Positions 23,538 through 36,719 of a stretch of 64,000 bases of DNA are shown piece after piece; position 1 is the first letter of the stretch; the number at the start of each line of letters is the position of its first letter. Made by a program: the position numbers and the translations under genes. The notes under the pieces were generated by a model that saw only the letters and a list, made by a program, of their open reading frames with translations, did not search any database and was not told the origin of the DNA. Origin of the DNA: Klebsormidium nitens (taxonomy: Eukaryota; Streptophyta; Klebsormidiophyceae; Klebsormidiales; Klebsormidiaceae); assembly GCA_000708835.1 (NCBI GenBank), contig DF237171.1, positions 1 through 64,000 of the forward strand, in the 5' to 3' direction.

Positions 23538-25181
23538 CCTCACAGCCTGGGGATGGCCGGCCAAAGCGCTCCTGCCGTATGCATGGCCTGCAAGGGGCAC
23601 GGCAGACCGGGCAGACTCCCAGACGGGTAAAAGCCCTCACTCAGCAACGTTGTGCCAATTTGTGATAACGCTTGCCTTCTCAAATGAAAAAGGTCACGGC
23701 CCCTTGAATCAAAATACCCTTTTAGAAGCACACGCTGCAGTGCTTCCTTCCCTTCAGCCAAGGAAGAATTGCTGTAACCGCTCTGCACTCTGCACCATGC
23801 CAAGCATGATGGCGGACGCGTCGCAGAGGCGACTCGGAGTCGGGCCAAACTCATGAAACTTAAAGCATTGCCCCGTCGTGTCGATTACCTGCGTCTCCGG
23901 TCGCAGGGATTCCCGAGGACTTTCGTCCCGGCCAGCCAGCCACAGGCAGCCCCCGGTTGTACGAGCTGGGGGAAAGGCGGTTGGCTCTACCGGCCAGCTG
24001 AGCGCCCTACGGACCTGTCGACTTTACCAGCTACCGAGCTGGCGGGGTGCCTTCGGCACCAGCCAGGGTCCCTTCCCGGCCAGCCAGGTCCGCCCCAGGC
24101 TGGGAACCCCTGCTGGTCAGTTTGTGAGGAGGACCGGGGCCGACCCAGCACAGTTGTTTGCGCGGACTGACGCAAAACTGACCGGGGTTGAAGTCCGTTC
24201 TTTCCGCCGGGTTGGACGCCGCCGGAATCCGCATTCCGCGAGCTCTCGCGAGCGGTCCACGGTAATTCGAGTTGGCTAGTCCAGATGATAATCTCGACCA
24301 TTGTACGTTTGACATTGCCAGTAGGTCCTATTTGTTATCGTTGGTCGTTATTGGGTGTGTCTTGATTGTCGCGGTCGTTGACTGGTTACTTCTTTTCATA
24401 CACCCTAAAACTCAAAGAAAAGGGACACGCTTGAGGCACGCTTCAATGACATGATCTGACCGATACACAAGCCGGATGTAGTAATAAGTCGATAGCTAGT
24501 GACGGGGGAACGTCTTCAAGCCGGAAAGTGCGCTGCCATGCATCATTGGCCAAACCGGAGTGTGCCGCCCGTCAAAAAGAATAAAATGGTGCAGTGTCCG
24601 TTTGCTTCGATCGCGCTCAGTTTAAATTTGAATTTCTCTGATAATCAGAGAAAGATCAAAAGCTTTGATACACACGTCAGCGTTACGGCGGATATCTTAG
24701 GTACATGACATGCGGGGCCTGAACCATATGCATGCACCGAGAACTATATGCAGCGGCCGGTATCAGATTGACCTATGGTCGGAACAAAGTGAACCTGACG
24801 TCACACCAGGCTCGCGGCTGATGAGTCGGAAAATGAAGGCATAATAATTAAGCTCTACATGTTTACTAGGTATCATTCGAGGTTTTGGCGCAAAGGAGCT
24901 AAGCACTCACATGCGATACGATTTCTTGAATGATTCGAATGTCAGAAGGAGCATAAGACGATATAAAATCGTCAACCAAGGGGGAGATTGTACATCCGCG
25001 ACTGCTATACAAGAGGTTCCTCAGGAGCGGATCCTAGGACGATGAAGCGGCCATGCAAGCTCAGCCGTCAACTGTTTATGGTTCTTTGAGTGCCCATCTT
25101 AACTTGTCTAATGGTCTACTTACATGTAATCGCAACACGTTATATAATACAATTTTCCAGCTTTCCCACTTTCGCTTCCTT
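23538..25181. other. Intergenic, DET1 upstream region
   Basis: GC-rich near DET1 (to about 24250), with repeated CCGGCCAGC-type words, then AT-rich. It probably carries the DET1 promoter and 5' UTR and the 3' UTR of the minus-strand F-box gene. No coding exon was identified. Confidence 0.5.
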
Positions 25182-28100
25182 TTAAAGACTAAGTACAGCG
25201 CACCCAATGAGCAGCCCCTCCCCAACATTTCCCCCATCTGCAATCACCTTCCAAGGGCACTTCCCGTCGCCACCCCCCTCGTACTGATGCACCTGCAGCC
25301 TGGTCTCTTTTCCCCCCCTTTTCGGGTTCGCCGCGTACGCCGCCCCCACCAGGATGAGCTTTCCCCCCAAGGCCGCCGGCCGCAGCGTGTGGCAATGCGG
25401 CTGCCCCGCGGCCATGGCCAGCGGCGCCACCGTCTCCCACCGCTTTGCCGCCGGGTCGTAGGCTGCCACGTACTTGTACCCCTCGTAGATGTTCTCGAAG
25501 TGCAGCTGCGGCAGCGCCCCCGGCGGCCGCGCAGGCTTTGCGGCGTCGCTGCGCGTCAGCATCCACAGGCGGCCGTCCACGGCGGCCAGCGGGCCGGGCC
25601 AGCTCGTGGTGGGCCACGCGTCAGGGTCAACCGCCCATGTGGCGCTGTGCGGGGGGAGCACCTCGGTGGAGTGGTGCACCCCGCGGTGGTTGTACTGCGG
25701 CTCCTGCTCGCCAAACACCCACAGCGCGCCGCCGTCCCCCACGACGGCCCTGCACCAACACGGAGCCACGCTGAAATAAGGACTTGTCTGAGAGCTGCTC
25801 TCAGGTGAGAGGCGCCTGCTTACCATGTCGTTTCGACAGACGGGATCTTCTGCCGCACGCAGGCTTGTTCCGCCTGAGAGAGGGGACGCTGCTGCACGCA
25901 GCCTGGGCCGCCCCAAGCGAGCCTGCCTCCGAGGTACGACTGCATGCAATCAGCGCCTCCTGGCAGCTGCCCTCTGGTCACCCATGTGCAGAACGGAACT
26001 TTTCCAATCCGTGCATTGAGCAAAAACTTTGATAACTTTTGCCACACTGGTCCTTCCCACAGCAAGACCGTCCCCTCTACCGACCCCCTCCCTACGCTCC
26101 TATCTCCCCACTTTGAACTGACCTGCACCCGCTCCTGCCCCGCACCAGGTCCGGCTTGCGCGTCCAGCGATCCGTGGCCACGTTGTATGCCTCCACGCTG
26201 CGCGTGCGTATCCCGTGGGTCAGCCCGCCTGCAGAGGGGCACGCGCGCAGTAAGGAGGAGCCACAGCACCCGTGAGTTGTCTGAGTGGGTGGCCGCATAA
26301 GTTTCACCAGGAAAGGAGATGCCCGTCAAGTGAAGCATGTCCTACCTCGGCAGGGCGCAAGAGCAAAGCCTTGCAGCGAAGCATAAGGTATCCACTCTCA
26401 AGCTATAGACGCAATTCAGCTTGAGGTGGCAACGAGTGAGAACAAGAGGCGTCCGCTTGGGGACCCTGCACACAGGATTGGCATGAAGGCGGGCCCTGTG
26501 TCCAGGACGCACCCACAACTTACAATCAAACAATTCGTCCCTACACGAGCGGTTGTAGTCGCTCATTGTGACGGCGAGGTGAGACTTGTGTTTCTTGTGT
26601 ATGGGGCGAAGATCGACTGAAGCGAGCGCGAAACAGATCAAACCCCAGGAAGCCGGACTACTAGGGACAGACGTCTCTAGCTTTTGAGGACTGATGTACG
26701 ATGAGCTCACGGTCTGCACTCTTCACGGACGGGCCTCGCCTACGGTGATGATCCCACAGTCAACGTAAAGAAAGGGCTACAAGCTCATGAAACGCTGCAG
26801 TAATCGACCTGGAAACAAACTAGTCTGTCGTAAGCTCTTTTCGAAAAAGGTCCAGACGCCCTGGACCTCTAGAATTACGAATCAAGGAGGGCATCCCACC
26901 TGCGACAATGACCTCCGACCCCAGGACCGCAGCCGCAAATGCTTCCCTAGCTTCCAGCATGCTTGTCCGTCGCTCCCACGTGTTGGTGAAGGGGTCGTAC
27001 AGGCACACGTCCTGCACAGGCAGCAGCAGAAGTGAGGACCACTCAGAGGTGGGGCTGCTAAGAGCAGACGCGAGGGGAAAGTCAAAATGAGACGACAAGT
27101 CGTCTCACAAGGCCCAAAAGCGGAGATAGCAATTCAAAGCAGATCCCGGCAGGCTCCTCTTCAAGAGACCAGAAGTCAGCAGAAGAGAATAGGATGCTAG
27201 GCAAGCGCCACAAGTAGGGACACAGCCTAATCGACTATGCTTGAAGTAGACGCAAAGCGAGCCCGCGAGGATCAAAAAGGCAGCCACTTTCAAGAAGCAC
27301 GTCCATTCTGTCGAGGTGCACCCTCCTCCTACACCTGATAAAGCCCAGACCTTCAATCTCCCTCAGCTTCTGAACTTAGCGGCAAGCTGTGTAGTGCGGA
27401 ACAGATTGCCTTGTTTGAAGTCATGGGTTACACTGTTTGCTTTACAAGTGTCAGCGCTGGGATTACCACATGCGTATGACGGAAAAACATTGAAAGCAGG
27501 AAAGCCAAGCTGCAAATCTCTCTTAGGACAAGCATCGGCCTGAGAGGTTTTGCATGGTCACAGAAGGATAAGACTACACTCACTAATCGCACACGCTCGT
27601 CCTGGTTATTATATTCCTGACGACGTGATAGAGCAACGGTCCACCTCGACAAAATTGAGAGCCTCTTGATGACAATTGCAAGGTCAGCATCAAGGTTCTC
27701 ATTACAGTGCTGGTTTGAGAGAGGTGACGAGCAGATGCACAACCTTGACTAGTTCAGATCTCGCGTTCTTTCATGAGATAGACCCAACAACGTCAAGCGG
27801 AATCTGAACCTTCAGATTCAGAAGAACAACACACGGTCTGAGAGCCAGAAGACGTGACTACGATTACATTTGATGTGACTGGAACCAGGACATAGCACTG
27901 AACCTGCCTGACTCTGCCTGCTAATGGATCTGATCCCCAGTTTACACTTTCCGCATGTTGCCCCACACCCTAGAATCTACAGAACCAATTGCCTCAGATG
28001 GCAAGTAATTTTTCAATGAGGGAGCCTGTAACTTGGATGGTCGGTAATAAGAAACACATTCAAATGAGGACCTCTCCTCGAGACCTGCCGCGTCTGTCCT

Positions 28101-28934
28101 ACCTGTACAAAGAAGTGCCCCAGGTACACCGCCTTGCCACTGCAGTGCGGCTCCTGCTGCCGCCTGAGCAAGGAGAAGGGAGCGCCATCAGTGGGTTCAT
28201 TGATGGAGAATCAACATACGACGCTTGTTACTAATGTGTCCACGTCTTTTAACAGAACTTATACAGCGCGCTGCTAATCTGGAACATTGTGGCTTTCAGA
28301 GCCTAACCTGACAAGGTGGTTGATCGTGGGCTGTTGGGGCTGTTCATTCAGGAGAAAGAATCTAGGATTCCCTGCTTTCGACATACTGTGCGTTGGTCTG
28401 AGCCCAGAAACCGCACCTGATCAGCAGCACTCGCCCATCCACCGCCAGCACGTCGGCGCTCTCGCGGGGGTCCAAGGTCTTGGGGGTGGGCGCCAGGTGG
28501 CGCCAGCGGTTGGTGGCGGGGTCCCAGCAGCGCCAGTCCGTCCCCGCATCCGTCCGCATCAGCACATACAGCCACTCCTCCGCGCACCCCAGCCGCTTCC
28601 GAGTATCTAAGATCTCCCTGCTCGTGAGAGCCTCCTTCCAGGCTCGCGACACACTGCTCAGGCCCGCGTACAGCCCCCGCGGCACGCGCGCCAGGCACTG
28701 CATGGCCACATCGTTGGTCAACCCCGGGATGAGCGTCAACTCGGCGAGACGGTCGGCCGCCGCTGCTTCTGCGTCAGGCTCGAGAACCGGTGACATGTGC
28801 TCAGATGCCGCCACCTTGGCGGAGCGCCTATGCTCCGTCGAGGAGCGCCCCTTGGTGACGGCAAATTTCTTCTTGAGCCACATGTTGTTGATTAGCTGCC
28901 CCGCCTGCAGCACTGCATGCGCGCCCGCCGCCAT
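25182..28934 (-). CDS. F-box/kelch-repeat protein, 454 aa
   Basis: Five exons in consistent frame: 28934-28417, 28163-28103, 27011-26900, 26228-26123 and 25749-25182. The F-box-like segment is at about residues 69-110 (LIPGLTNDVAMQCLARVPRG, then LSSVSRAWKEALTS). After it comes the RKRLGCAEEWLYVL signature found in plant F-box/kelch proteins. Kelch blades follow: DWRCWDPATNRWRHL, CLYDPFTNTWERR with VIVAGG, EAYNVATDRWTRKPDL, LWVFGEQ and AAYDPAAKRWETV. Such proteins join SKP1-CUL1 ubiquitin ligases through the F-box, while the kelch propeller binds the substrate. Targets in plants include proteins of phenylpropanoid, hormone or light pathways, but the target here cannot be inferred. The small exon 2 (61 nt) is the least certain; it restores phase exactly. 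ATG 28934 is the first ATG in the frame. Confidence 0.88.
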
Positions 28935-30686
28935 TGTTATGTGCTCGCCCCCAACGTCCAATCAGTACGTTCGTGAGCGACAACAGGCCATGTGTCTTGG
29001 CTTCCTCTAGACGGCAACTTCAACTTCAACTTCAAGTCAGCCTGCACTCTTGTAGTCTCTAGGATACACGCCAGCACGGGGTGCAGTTGAAACTTTTTAG
29101 AACAGCGAGCTGGAGAAGTGCAAATTCTGCAGACTTCCAATGCTTGGATTGAAACCGTCAGAAACGCGATGAATGCCCATTGGCTGGGGCATGAGCCACG
29201 AGTGCATCGATGTCATCATGCACTCAGATATTTTGGCATGACGTGAGCAGAATCTGGATATAGCTCTAGCTAGCATGTACGTGAACCCTATGAAACCCTA
29301 AGGGTGTCGTTCCACGAGCGGTGGAAGTAGAAATATAAATTCCCTGATTGGCCCAAATTGTTTCTGCCGTCGGTCAACGGGCGGACTTCCGGGCAAACAA
29401 ATGCCACGTCGGCGGCACAACTTATATTAAAACTCGACCCGAGTATTTGTAGGGTCGAACAAAAATATTTTTCTGTGCCGGGACGTGGCACCCAAACAGC
29501 GAATGAGACGACGCCATGTCGGATTCTGCAGTAAGTGCGCACTTTTTAAACGCAACTTCCACCGGCGAGCTATTCCACGAGCGGCCGGAAATTGGTGATA
29601 TATTGAACTTCCAGGCAAATTCCGGCCTCTTCAGAGCCACATCTTTATTTTATTTTCCTGACTTCCACCACCGCTCGTGGAACGACACCCTAAGGCTAAA
29701 ACCCGTGGTTCCTGACCGTCTCGACGAAGGCGCGCGCTCGCGATTGCAAGCGAGACTCGACCGTCTCGTCACCATGCCCACTATTTGCGCATGGTGCAAA
29801 CGAGGTGCCGCAGTCCTGTTTTCCCAGGTTGGCTCCTGCGAGGGCTGACTGGTGCATTCAAGTGCAAGCGGCCTAAGTCGCAGGGCAGCCTCACAAGGAC
29901 CTCTAAAAGCATGTTGCTCAGCAGGTCTCTGCTCTGCCATTGAGCAACGTACTCGCCTAGCCACCACAAGAACCCGCGGGAACCAGCAAGGACTTGAGGG
30001 GGAAGACTTGATCACCGCAGGTACTGATCCTCGAAGTAGTTTTCTTAGTAAGCACGCTAGGAAGCACACTACGGGGCTGAGCTTCCATGGCAAGGAGATA
30101 TGCGCTGTACTGCATCATATAAGTCATTCCTGGTCACAGTGCTGACTGGCATCCTTTGCAAGCCGCCAGAAGAGGCTGAATGCTGGACATCTTTTGTGCT
30201 CCACTATGCTTTCTATCCCTAAGCAAGAAGGTGGTCTTGGCTGATCAGAAGGGGGACGAACCTGTGTGCCCCTGCCTAATGCTACAATTCCCAAAGCTAC
30301 ATTGTCTGGTGGGATTGTCAAGCTCAACATAGGTTCAAACCCTTTCTTCTTGCTCAGAGTGGTGGTGCGCGCCTGTGTAAAATAAAACTCCCAATCAAAG
30401 GACACTGAAGCTTTGAAGGTTTGAGCCTGCAGTAGCAGCACTGTCAAAGATGCCACTACAACCCACTTCGACTTACAGCAGTCAAGGCCTTATTTGACCA
30501 CCAGAGCTTCGCGGGAGCCCCAGCCCAGCCCAAGTCACTAAAAACCTCTTCAGCAGACCTTTCGCAGCGGCCCAGCTTCAGCTGGTAAGACTGCCCTTCT
30601 GACAGTCAGCAAGCAGAAGCTGTCGTCATGTATCAAGCCTGAGAATGTGGAGGCCTGATTCCCGCTCTGCAGGCCGTCCTGTGGTC
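28935..30686. other. Divergent intergenic region with a MITE
   Basis: This spacer separates the minus-strand F-box gene from the plus-strand farnesyltransferase gene and must hold both promoters. Telobox-like AACCCTA words lie at about 29284-29300, directly beside the MITE at 29302-29690. The rest shows no coding pattern. The farnesyltransferase N-terminus appears complete without an upstream exon. Confidence 0.5.
29302..29690. mobile_element. 389-bp MITE, PIF/Harbinger (Tourist-like), with TAA target duplication
   Basis: The left end GGGTGTCGTTCCACGAGCGG is matched in inverted orientation by the right end. The terminal inverted repeats run about 27-30 bp, with one 3-bp (GGT) length difference. 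Both ends are flanked by the trinucleotide TAA (29299-29301 and 29691-29693). A 3-bp TAA/TTA duplication with ends beginning GG is the hallmark of the PIF/Harbinger superfamily and Tourist-type MITEs. The interior is AT-rich, has no transposase ORF, and carries an extra internal copy of CCACGAGCGG near 29577. It must therefore be moved by a transposase encoded elsewhere. The near-perfect ends suggest fairly recent activity. Confidence 0.85.
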
Positions 30687-33600
30687 ATGGCACGCGACGA
30701 CCCGCTGGTGACCGCCACCAGCCGCGAGCAGGCCCAGGTGGCGGCGCTGGTGGGGGGCCTGTTCCAGCTGGCGGCCCCTGCTCTTCCGCAGGCGGCCACC
30801 ATCCAGCTGCGGCGCCGCCAGCACGTGGCCTACCTGGAGCGGGGGCTGGACTACATGGGGCCAGGCTATGCGGTCAGGCAAAGAACAGCGGCAGTTTTGT
30901 TTTGCGAGTTGGTGGTGCCCCTTACAGTGCCTCTCATCTTATTTTGGGTTTCAGCACTATGAACATGCCTCATCACTGTCCTCATTCTGCTCCTTGATGC
31001 TAAATGTTAGAGATGGGAGGCTAAGCATGGGTCCCCTGTATATATACGACCCATTCAGATTGTCAACAAGGTCTTCTGGTACTTTGCGCCTGTCTGAAGT
31101 CTGAGTCAGAAGCAGGGCACAAGTGGGAAGACTTCAGCCGTTTTAAAATCTTGGTTTTGACCTCATTTTGTGGTGGTGTCATGCCCCGCCCGGAACATCT
31201 CTCCTTGCTGTTTTGTCTGGCTCCATTCTGCGGGTGACCTATGGATGCCTCTGGTGAAATCGCGTCTTCCCCTCTGTTTGATTGGTTGTCCTGGCCAAGC
31301 CATGTTCTTTATCCGACATAATTGAAGATTTCTTTCTTTCGTTCTCCAAGTTCCTTCCTTCCCCCCCTTTGTGTTCTGCTGTTCCTGCCAGGCTGCTGCT
31401 ACCGGACAACCCGGCCAGTTTTCCTTATCACCTGCATGACACGCAGCGGCATGCTCTGGTGCCGCAGGTCCTGGACTCCAGCCGGCCGTGGCTGTGCTAC
31501 TGGATCCTGCACTCCCTGGCGCTGCTGGGACAGCCCATCACCCCCGACGTGCGCAACAGGTGAGAGGACGGGGCTGTACAAGTGTGTTCCCAATTTTCGT
31601 CACAGCATCCTCATGAACCATGATTGAAAAACCCCTGATCGAGGTAGCGCTGAAGGCGAGGGAGAAGCTCCTACTTCATTAGAGGTTCGTTCACTTGAGC
31701 GGCAAAAAACATCTGCACCAGAACGAGTTGGCGTTAACTTGTTGGCTACAGGTGCAAGGAGAGAAGGGACTTGTCAGGTTGCTTGCGGAGCTTTGGATGT
31801 CTATTGGCACAGCCGTGACGGGCAAGGGGGCAGGAGCAAAGGCTCTGATGGCTGCAACGCCACCCGTTGGCGCCACCGCTCGAGTTGCTTGAAAATGGAA
31901 CCTACATTGGCAAGCTTACCTAGTGAGCCGTTAACTCTTGCTTGAGACGTACAGATTTCAAACAATCACTCCGTTCTTCGAGACGAGTTCTGTACTGATG
32001 CAGCTCCACTTCCTTCGGGCGTCAATTTTCGTCGAGATTCTGACTCCCGACTTGCCTTTGATGGGAAGGCGTCCCGAAGCCTGTCCCTTCTACACGTCCA
32101 ATCTGTCAATCTTAACTGATAGAGCAGCGATAAATCGTTCTTTTATCGCACGACAGGGTGCCTCCCCGGTTCCAAAACTTCTGCCAGCCACATAGATCAT
32201 TCTTAACACCAGCCTGCTCTGGCGCGCTGCAGGTGCATCGACTTTCTGAAGCGGTGTCAAGACCCGCGCGGTGGCTACGGTGGTGGTCCCGGCCAGCTGC
32301 CGCACCTGGCCACGACCTACGCAGCTGTGTGTGCGCTCGTGACTGTAGGAGGCGCCAAGGCCCTCGATTCTATCGACAGGTCAGCCCCTGCGAGGCCCCG
32401 CAGGTCCATTACACGGTGCTGTCATCCGCGCTCCCATCCTGGAAGAAGCGGTCGGGCCCAGCTCGGGGCTCCGGATTTGTCCCAAAAATTTCTGTCGGTC
32501 TACGTCCACATCTCCCTAGCAGTGGGTCAGTAACAGCCCTGTCGCGGCAAGCAGGTGGAACGCAGCCTCGTCCCGCTGTGTGGGAGTCACCGGAGTGCAT
32601 GTCCTCCCTTGTACCTGCTATTGGGCTGTTTTGTAAACTCATGGGACAGCAACGGCAGGCCGTCCGCGGGGCAAGAGGTTTGCTTGGAGCACAATTCTGT
32701 CCTTGGTTCCTTTGCTCTCGCCAGAGCCTTCCTCAGCGGTGTGCTCCATTCGGAAGGCATTCGTCTCGTACCAGTTGCAACTCTTACGAAGCTGAACACA
32801 GGAGATAGACCCGTTCACTGTCCCGGTTGTCGGGCAATTTCTGCCGTGACCCCGCGCTCCTTTGGCAGGCCTGCGCTGCTGTCGTTCCTGGTGCGCATGA
32901 AGGCTGCGGGCGGCGGCTTCCACGTGCACGCGGACGGCGAGGTGGACGTGCGCGGCAGCTACTGCGCGCTCGCGGTCGCGCACCTGCTCAACCTGACCAG
33001 CCCCCAGCTCACAGCCGGTGTCGGCGCCTACGTCGCCACGTGCCAGACGTACGAGGGCGGCATCGGGGGGGAGCCGGGAGTGGAGGCGCATGGGGGGTGA
33101 GCAACGCCAATCCTGAGCCGGTTCATGACAAGTCCTGCCTTTTGTATCGATGTTCGCTGCTTAGCTTCTTTGATCAAACACAGGGTTCTTAAAATGGGGA
33201 AAGCGTGTCGTCTGGCACAGCTGTGTGGAGGATTCAATGACCAACATTTGGGCTGCTTCAACGAAGGCAGACCTCGTGACGCTGCTGGCACGACCGGTTG
33301 CCATGGTCGGTCGCCAAAACGGAAAAAGCCAGCGCCATGCAGGTGCTTGAACCCACCTACTGGTTGGACGAAGGCCGTCCGATCCAAAGCCGATTACTGG
33401 GTCTCGTGCTTTCTGTCCTGCACACCGCCGCTGCTCGCCTTAAAATCCCTACAAAGGAACCTTTTGCCTTCTCGCTGGCGTTCTCGGCCGCCCCTTGCTC
33501 TGCCTAACTGGTGTGGGCCATTGCCGTGGCGGCAGGTACACGTTTTGCGGGCTGGCGGCCGCGCTGCTGGCGGGCGAGGCGCACTTGGTGGCGCTGCCGC

Positions 33601-35826
33601 GGTTGCTGGGGTGGCTGGTGGCGCGGCAGGGCGCCGCGGAGGGCGGCTTCCAGGGGCGCACCAACAAGCTGGTGGACGGCTGCTACTCCTTCTGGCAGGG
33701 CGGCACCGCGCTCCTGCTGCAGCGCGTCATGCCGCAACTGGCCGCACAGGCAGGCGGCGCGGGGAGGGGGGCGGGCAGCGGGGACCAGCAGGGGCGCAGG
33801 ACGGAGGCCGAGGCGGGCGTTGAGGGCTTGAGGGAGAGCCCGAGTGAGCCGGGGGCGCGGCGAGAGCAGGAAGGCTCGAGTGAAAGAGAGCGGTGGGGCG
33901 ATGAAGAGAGCACGGAGCAGGAACAGGGGAGGGGGGGTGCAAATGAAGGGCGGAGCGATGGGGCCGGCGAGAAGAACGAGCCACGCAGCACCGCGGGTGC
34001 GTCCGCGAAGGAGGCTTGTACAGAGGAGGCGCAGACTGCCGCCGATGAAAGCGCCGAGACAGCCTGCGAGGAGACGCCTGGCGGATCCGGCCGGTCAGAG
34101 CGAGAGTGGGCGCGAAAAGAAGCGGTGCAGGCGGACCGAGGGGGCGAGCCCGACTCGGCGGACTCGTCTGAGTATGAGACGGACGACGAGAGCGCCGGCC
34201 CGGGCCGGGGCGGCGTTTGCAGCGCTGCGGAGCTGTTTCCCGCGGAGCCTCTGGCAGAGCCGGGCGAGGGCGGCGGCGCTCACCTGGTCATCGAAGAGGA
34301 AGAGGCTGCGGGGCGGCGGACACCGGCGGTTCGCAGAGAAGGGCGGGGGGACGAGGCTGGAAGAGCGGGGCACGGCGGCACGGGGGGCCTAGGCGAGGCG
34401 CTGCTGAATGCGCGCGCGCTGCAGGCGTACATCCTGGTGTGCTGCCAACAGGCGGACGGGGGCCTGCGCGACAAGCCGGGCAAGTGAGTGCCGACCGCAC
34501 CAGGACGGCTCAAGCGGCCGTGCGGAGCGGGAGGGGGCTGCACGGCAACTGGCCGCGCACTGCTCGTGATTAGAAGGGCGACCGTTGGCTGGTTCTAGAG
34601 AGAAGCAAGTAATGCTGCGGAGAACCTACTGCACGAAGAGGATAAAGAGGCCGGTCACATGCAACTGCTGATGTATCAGAACGCGGCTATGTCTTGCGTT
34701 GGCTCGATTGCCAAAGCTACCCGTGCACGGTAGAAACTCTGATTACACTTGGTGCTTAAAATCAAGCACCACGTGTGTGGTCGTGTCCCCTTAATTCCGT
34801 CCTCTGAAAACATTCTCTGTGAAGCAATTATTGAGAAGAAAGTAGTCGCTGTACCCTCAACCCCAAGGCTAAATCCGACAGCCTTCGGCCGCTTCGACGT
34901 GACCGGGTCCTCTCGCTCCTCGTCTGTCACCCCGCCCTTCTCATGGGATCAATGCTGACGTTAGGCGGGGCCCTCCGCGCAGGTCCCGCGACTATTACCA
35001 CACGTGCTACTGCCTGAGCGGGCTGTCGGCCGCGCAGCGGTGCCACGGGGAGTCGGTGGAGGCGCTCCCGCAGCCGCGCCACGTGCTGGGGCCGTACAGC
35101 AACTTGCTGGTGAGCGGCGCAACAAGGATGCGGCCCGCCAGGAACCCGCCCGCGGACTGGTCTCCTTGATATGTTTTGTGGAATCTGCAGGTCTGCTGGA
35201 TCATGAATGCCGCCACATCGAGCTGGTGTAGACTGCCAAGTTCGTGACAGGATGTCTTACCCGTTGTGTCCCTTTCCAAAGGTTGGATATGGAGGCTGCT
35301 TCGGCGGAGTTCTCAATTGGATATGAGTCGTCTATCAGACGTTCGAATTTTCAGAGTCGTCATCCTTGGAGTCTACTTGGAATGTGGAAAGTGAACCCGC
35401 TTGAGGAGCTCTAGGGGACAAGGAAGACCCGCCTGGTTGGGGCGCACGTCTACTCCTCAACCAAGCCTTTCGACTACTATTCCCGCCTGTAAAGCCTGCG
35501 AGAGCCGAGGCTCTGCCGGTGGAAACAGCGCCGCCGGGGCGTCTTGCGGGTGGTGCCCCATGGCCGCCGCTGCCCGCCAGGGTATTCGGCAGGCAAGCAC
35601 GGCCGCTGAAATCGCAACGTTCGTTGTCCTAGGTTTTCGACAAGGCTCCTACCACACGGCAGACAAAGTCCCGCTGAGCCCGAGAAGCTCTGCACCTAGA
35701 ATCGTTCAGTGCTCATGATCTTGCTGTTTATCCGCATCTCAGGAGGCAGCCGATCCCGTCTGCAACGTGCACGCGGAGCGTTACGCAGAGGCAATAGCCC
35801 ACTTTGCGAGCAGGCCGGTACGATAA
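30687..35826 (+). CDS. FTB: Protein farnesyltransferase beta subunit with acidic insertion, 603 aa
   Basis: Seven exons in perfect frame: 30687-30872, 31468-31559, 32233-32379, 32869-33096, 33536-34483, 34983-35109 and 35743-35826. Family blocks appear in order: RPWLCYWILHSLALLG, GGYGGGPGQLPHLATTYAAV, CQTYEGGIGGEPG...AHGGYTFCGL, GFQGRTNKLVDGCYSFWQ, GGLRDKPGKSRDYYHTCYC and PYSNLL. The three zinc ligands are present: D265, C267 and H540. With its alpha subunit this enzyme adds farnesyl to CaaX-box cysteines; the Arabidopsis gene (ERA1) modulates ABA signalling and meristem size. Between residues about 290 and 503 lies a Glu/Arg/Ala/Ser-rich insertion of ~214 residues, within one exon. Arabidopsis has a much shorter acidic loop at the same site. 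The C-terminus, DPVCNVHAERYAEAI, matches the final helix of the family. Confidence 0.95.
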
Positions 35827-36719
35827 CCTGGGGTGGGAATTGGGCGCGAGTGGTATCCTTCCAGCCGACCGTCGCAGCAGACACAACGTCCTGTCCATAC
35901 CGACAAAGCTGGATGCCTTTGCTGTGGGCGTGGTTGTCATCTAAGGCTGGCGTCAAAAACCGTGTACCGTTGTGTCGTTGCTCTCGTCTAGCACGCCTTT
36001 ACTGACTGGCCGCTTGTACCATGGGAGACACCCACTCTCTCACTGTACTCTGGTGCTCAGCAGGTGCCAAAATAGTTGTGGCGGCCCATCCTGGCGAAAT
36101 AAGCATAGCGAATCTTACGAGATGCAGATGCGGTTTGAGGTTCGCCATGAATGTGTCAATGTACGCACTCACACGCACATGTGATGTATTTCGCCGCGTG
36201 CCAGCCTATAACGACGTGTTTTCATGTATATGCCGTATTATACCACAGGCGTGCGCAATTTAACTTTTAGGCAACACGATCATATGGCTGGCAAGTAACA
36301 CTGTGACCGTCCTTTAATAAATGCATTCATTTCGGGTTTTAGTCGTTAAAGAGCCTGATATGCCTGCATATCGTTGCATGAGCTGCACATGCTGCACACT
36401 GCACATGCGACAGAAAACTTCGATGATGCGGTCGCTAATGGTAATGCATACTTTCAAGCAAAGTCAGCATGAAGACTAACACACACGTAGTAATTAAGCT
36501 AGAGCTCTGCCGCGGGCCCTTGAGATGACCCATATAAGCTTACGTCACGCATCCAACATGCATCACATATGTGAGCCCGCGGCAGAATATACTTTACGCT
36601 CTTTAAGTCTTCAAAGTGAAGGAACATATGACGACCAAGTGGACAAAATTAACCAGCGACGAGAAAGTGATGGTGAGCCAATTGACATGCGCAATCTTTC
36701 GAGATTACACACGTACTCA
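35827..36719. other. Intergenic, convergent gene ends
   Basis: About 0.9 kb of AT-rich sequence between two convergent genes. It should contain both 3' UTRs. No gene or repeat was recognised. Confidence 0.5.

Noticed and set aside
23538-23600. Upstream extension of DET1 to 23600
   Set aside because: That start would be GTG; the first ATG in the frame is at 23537 and fits the family N-terminus.
28935-28961. Upstream extension of the F-box gene to 28961
   Set aside because: The codon there is TTG, not ATG.
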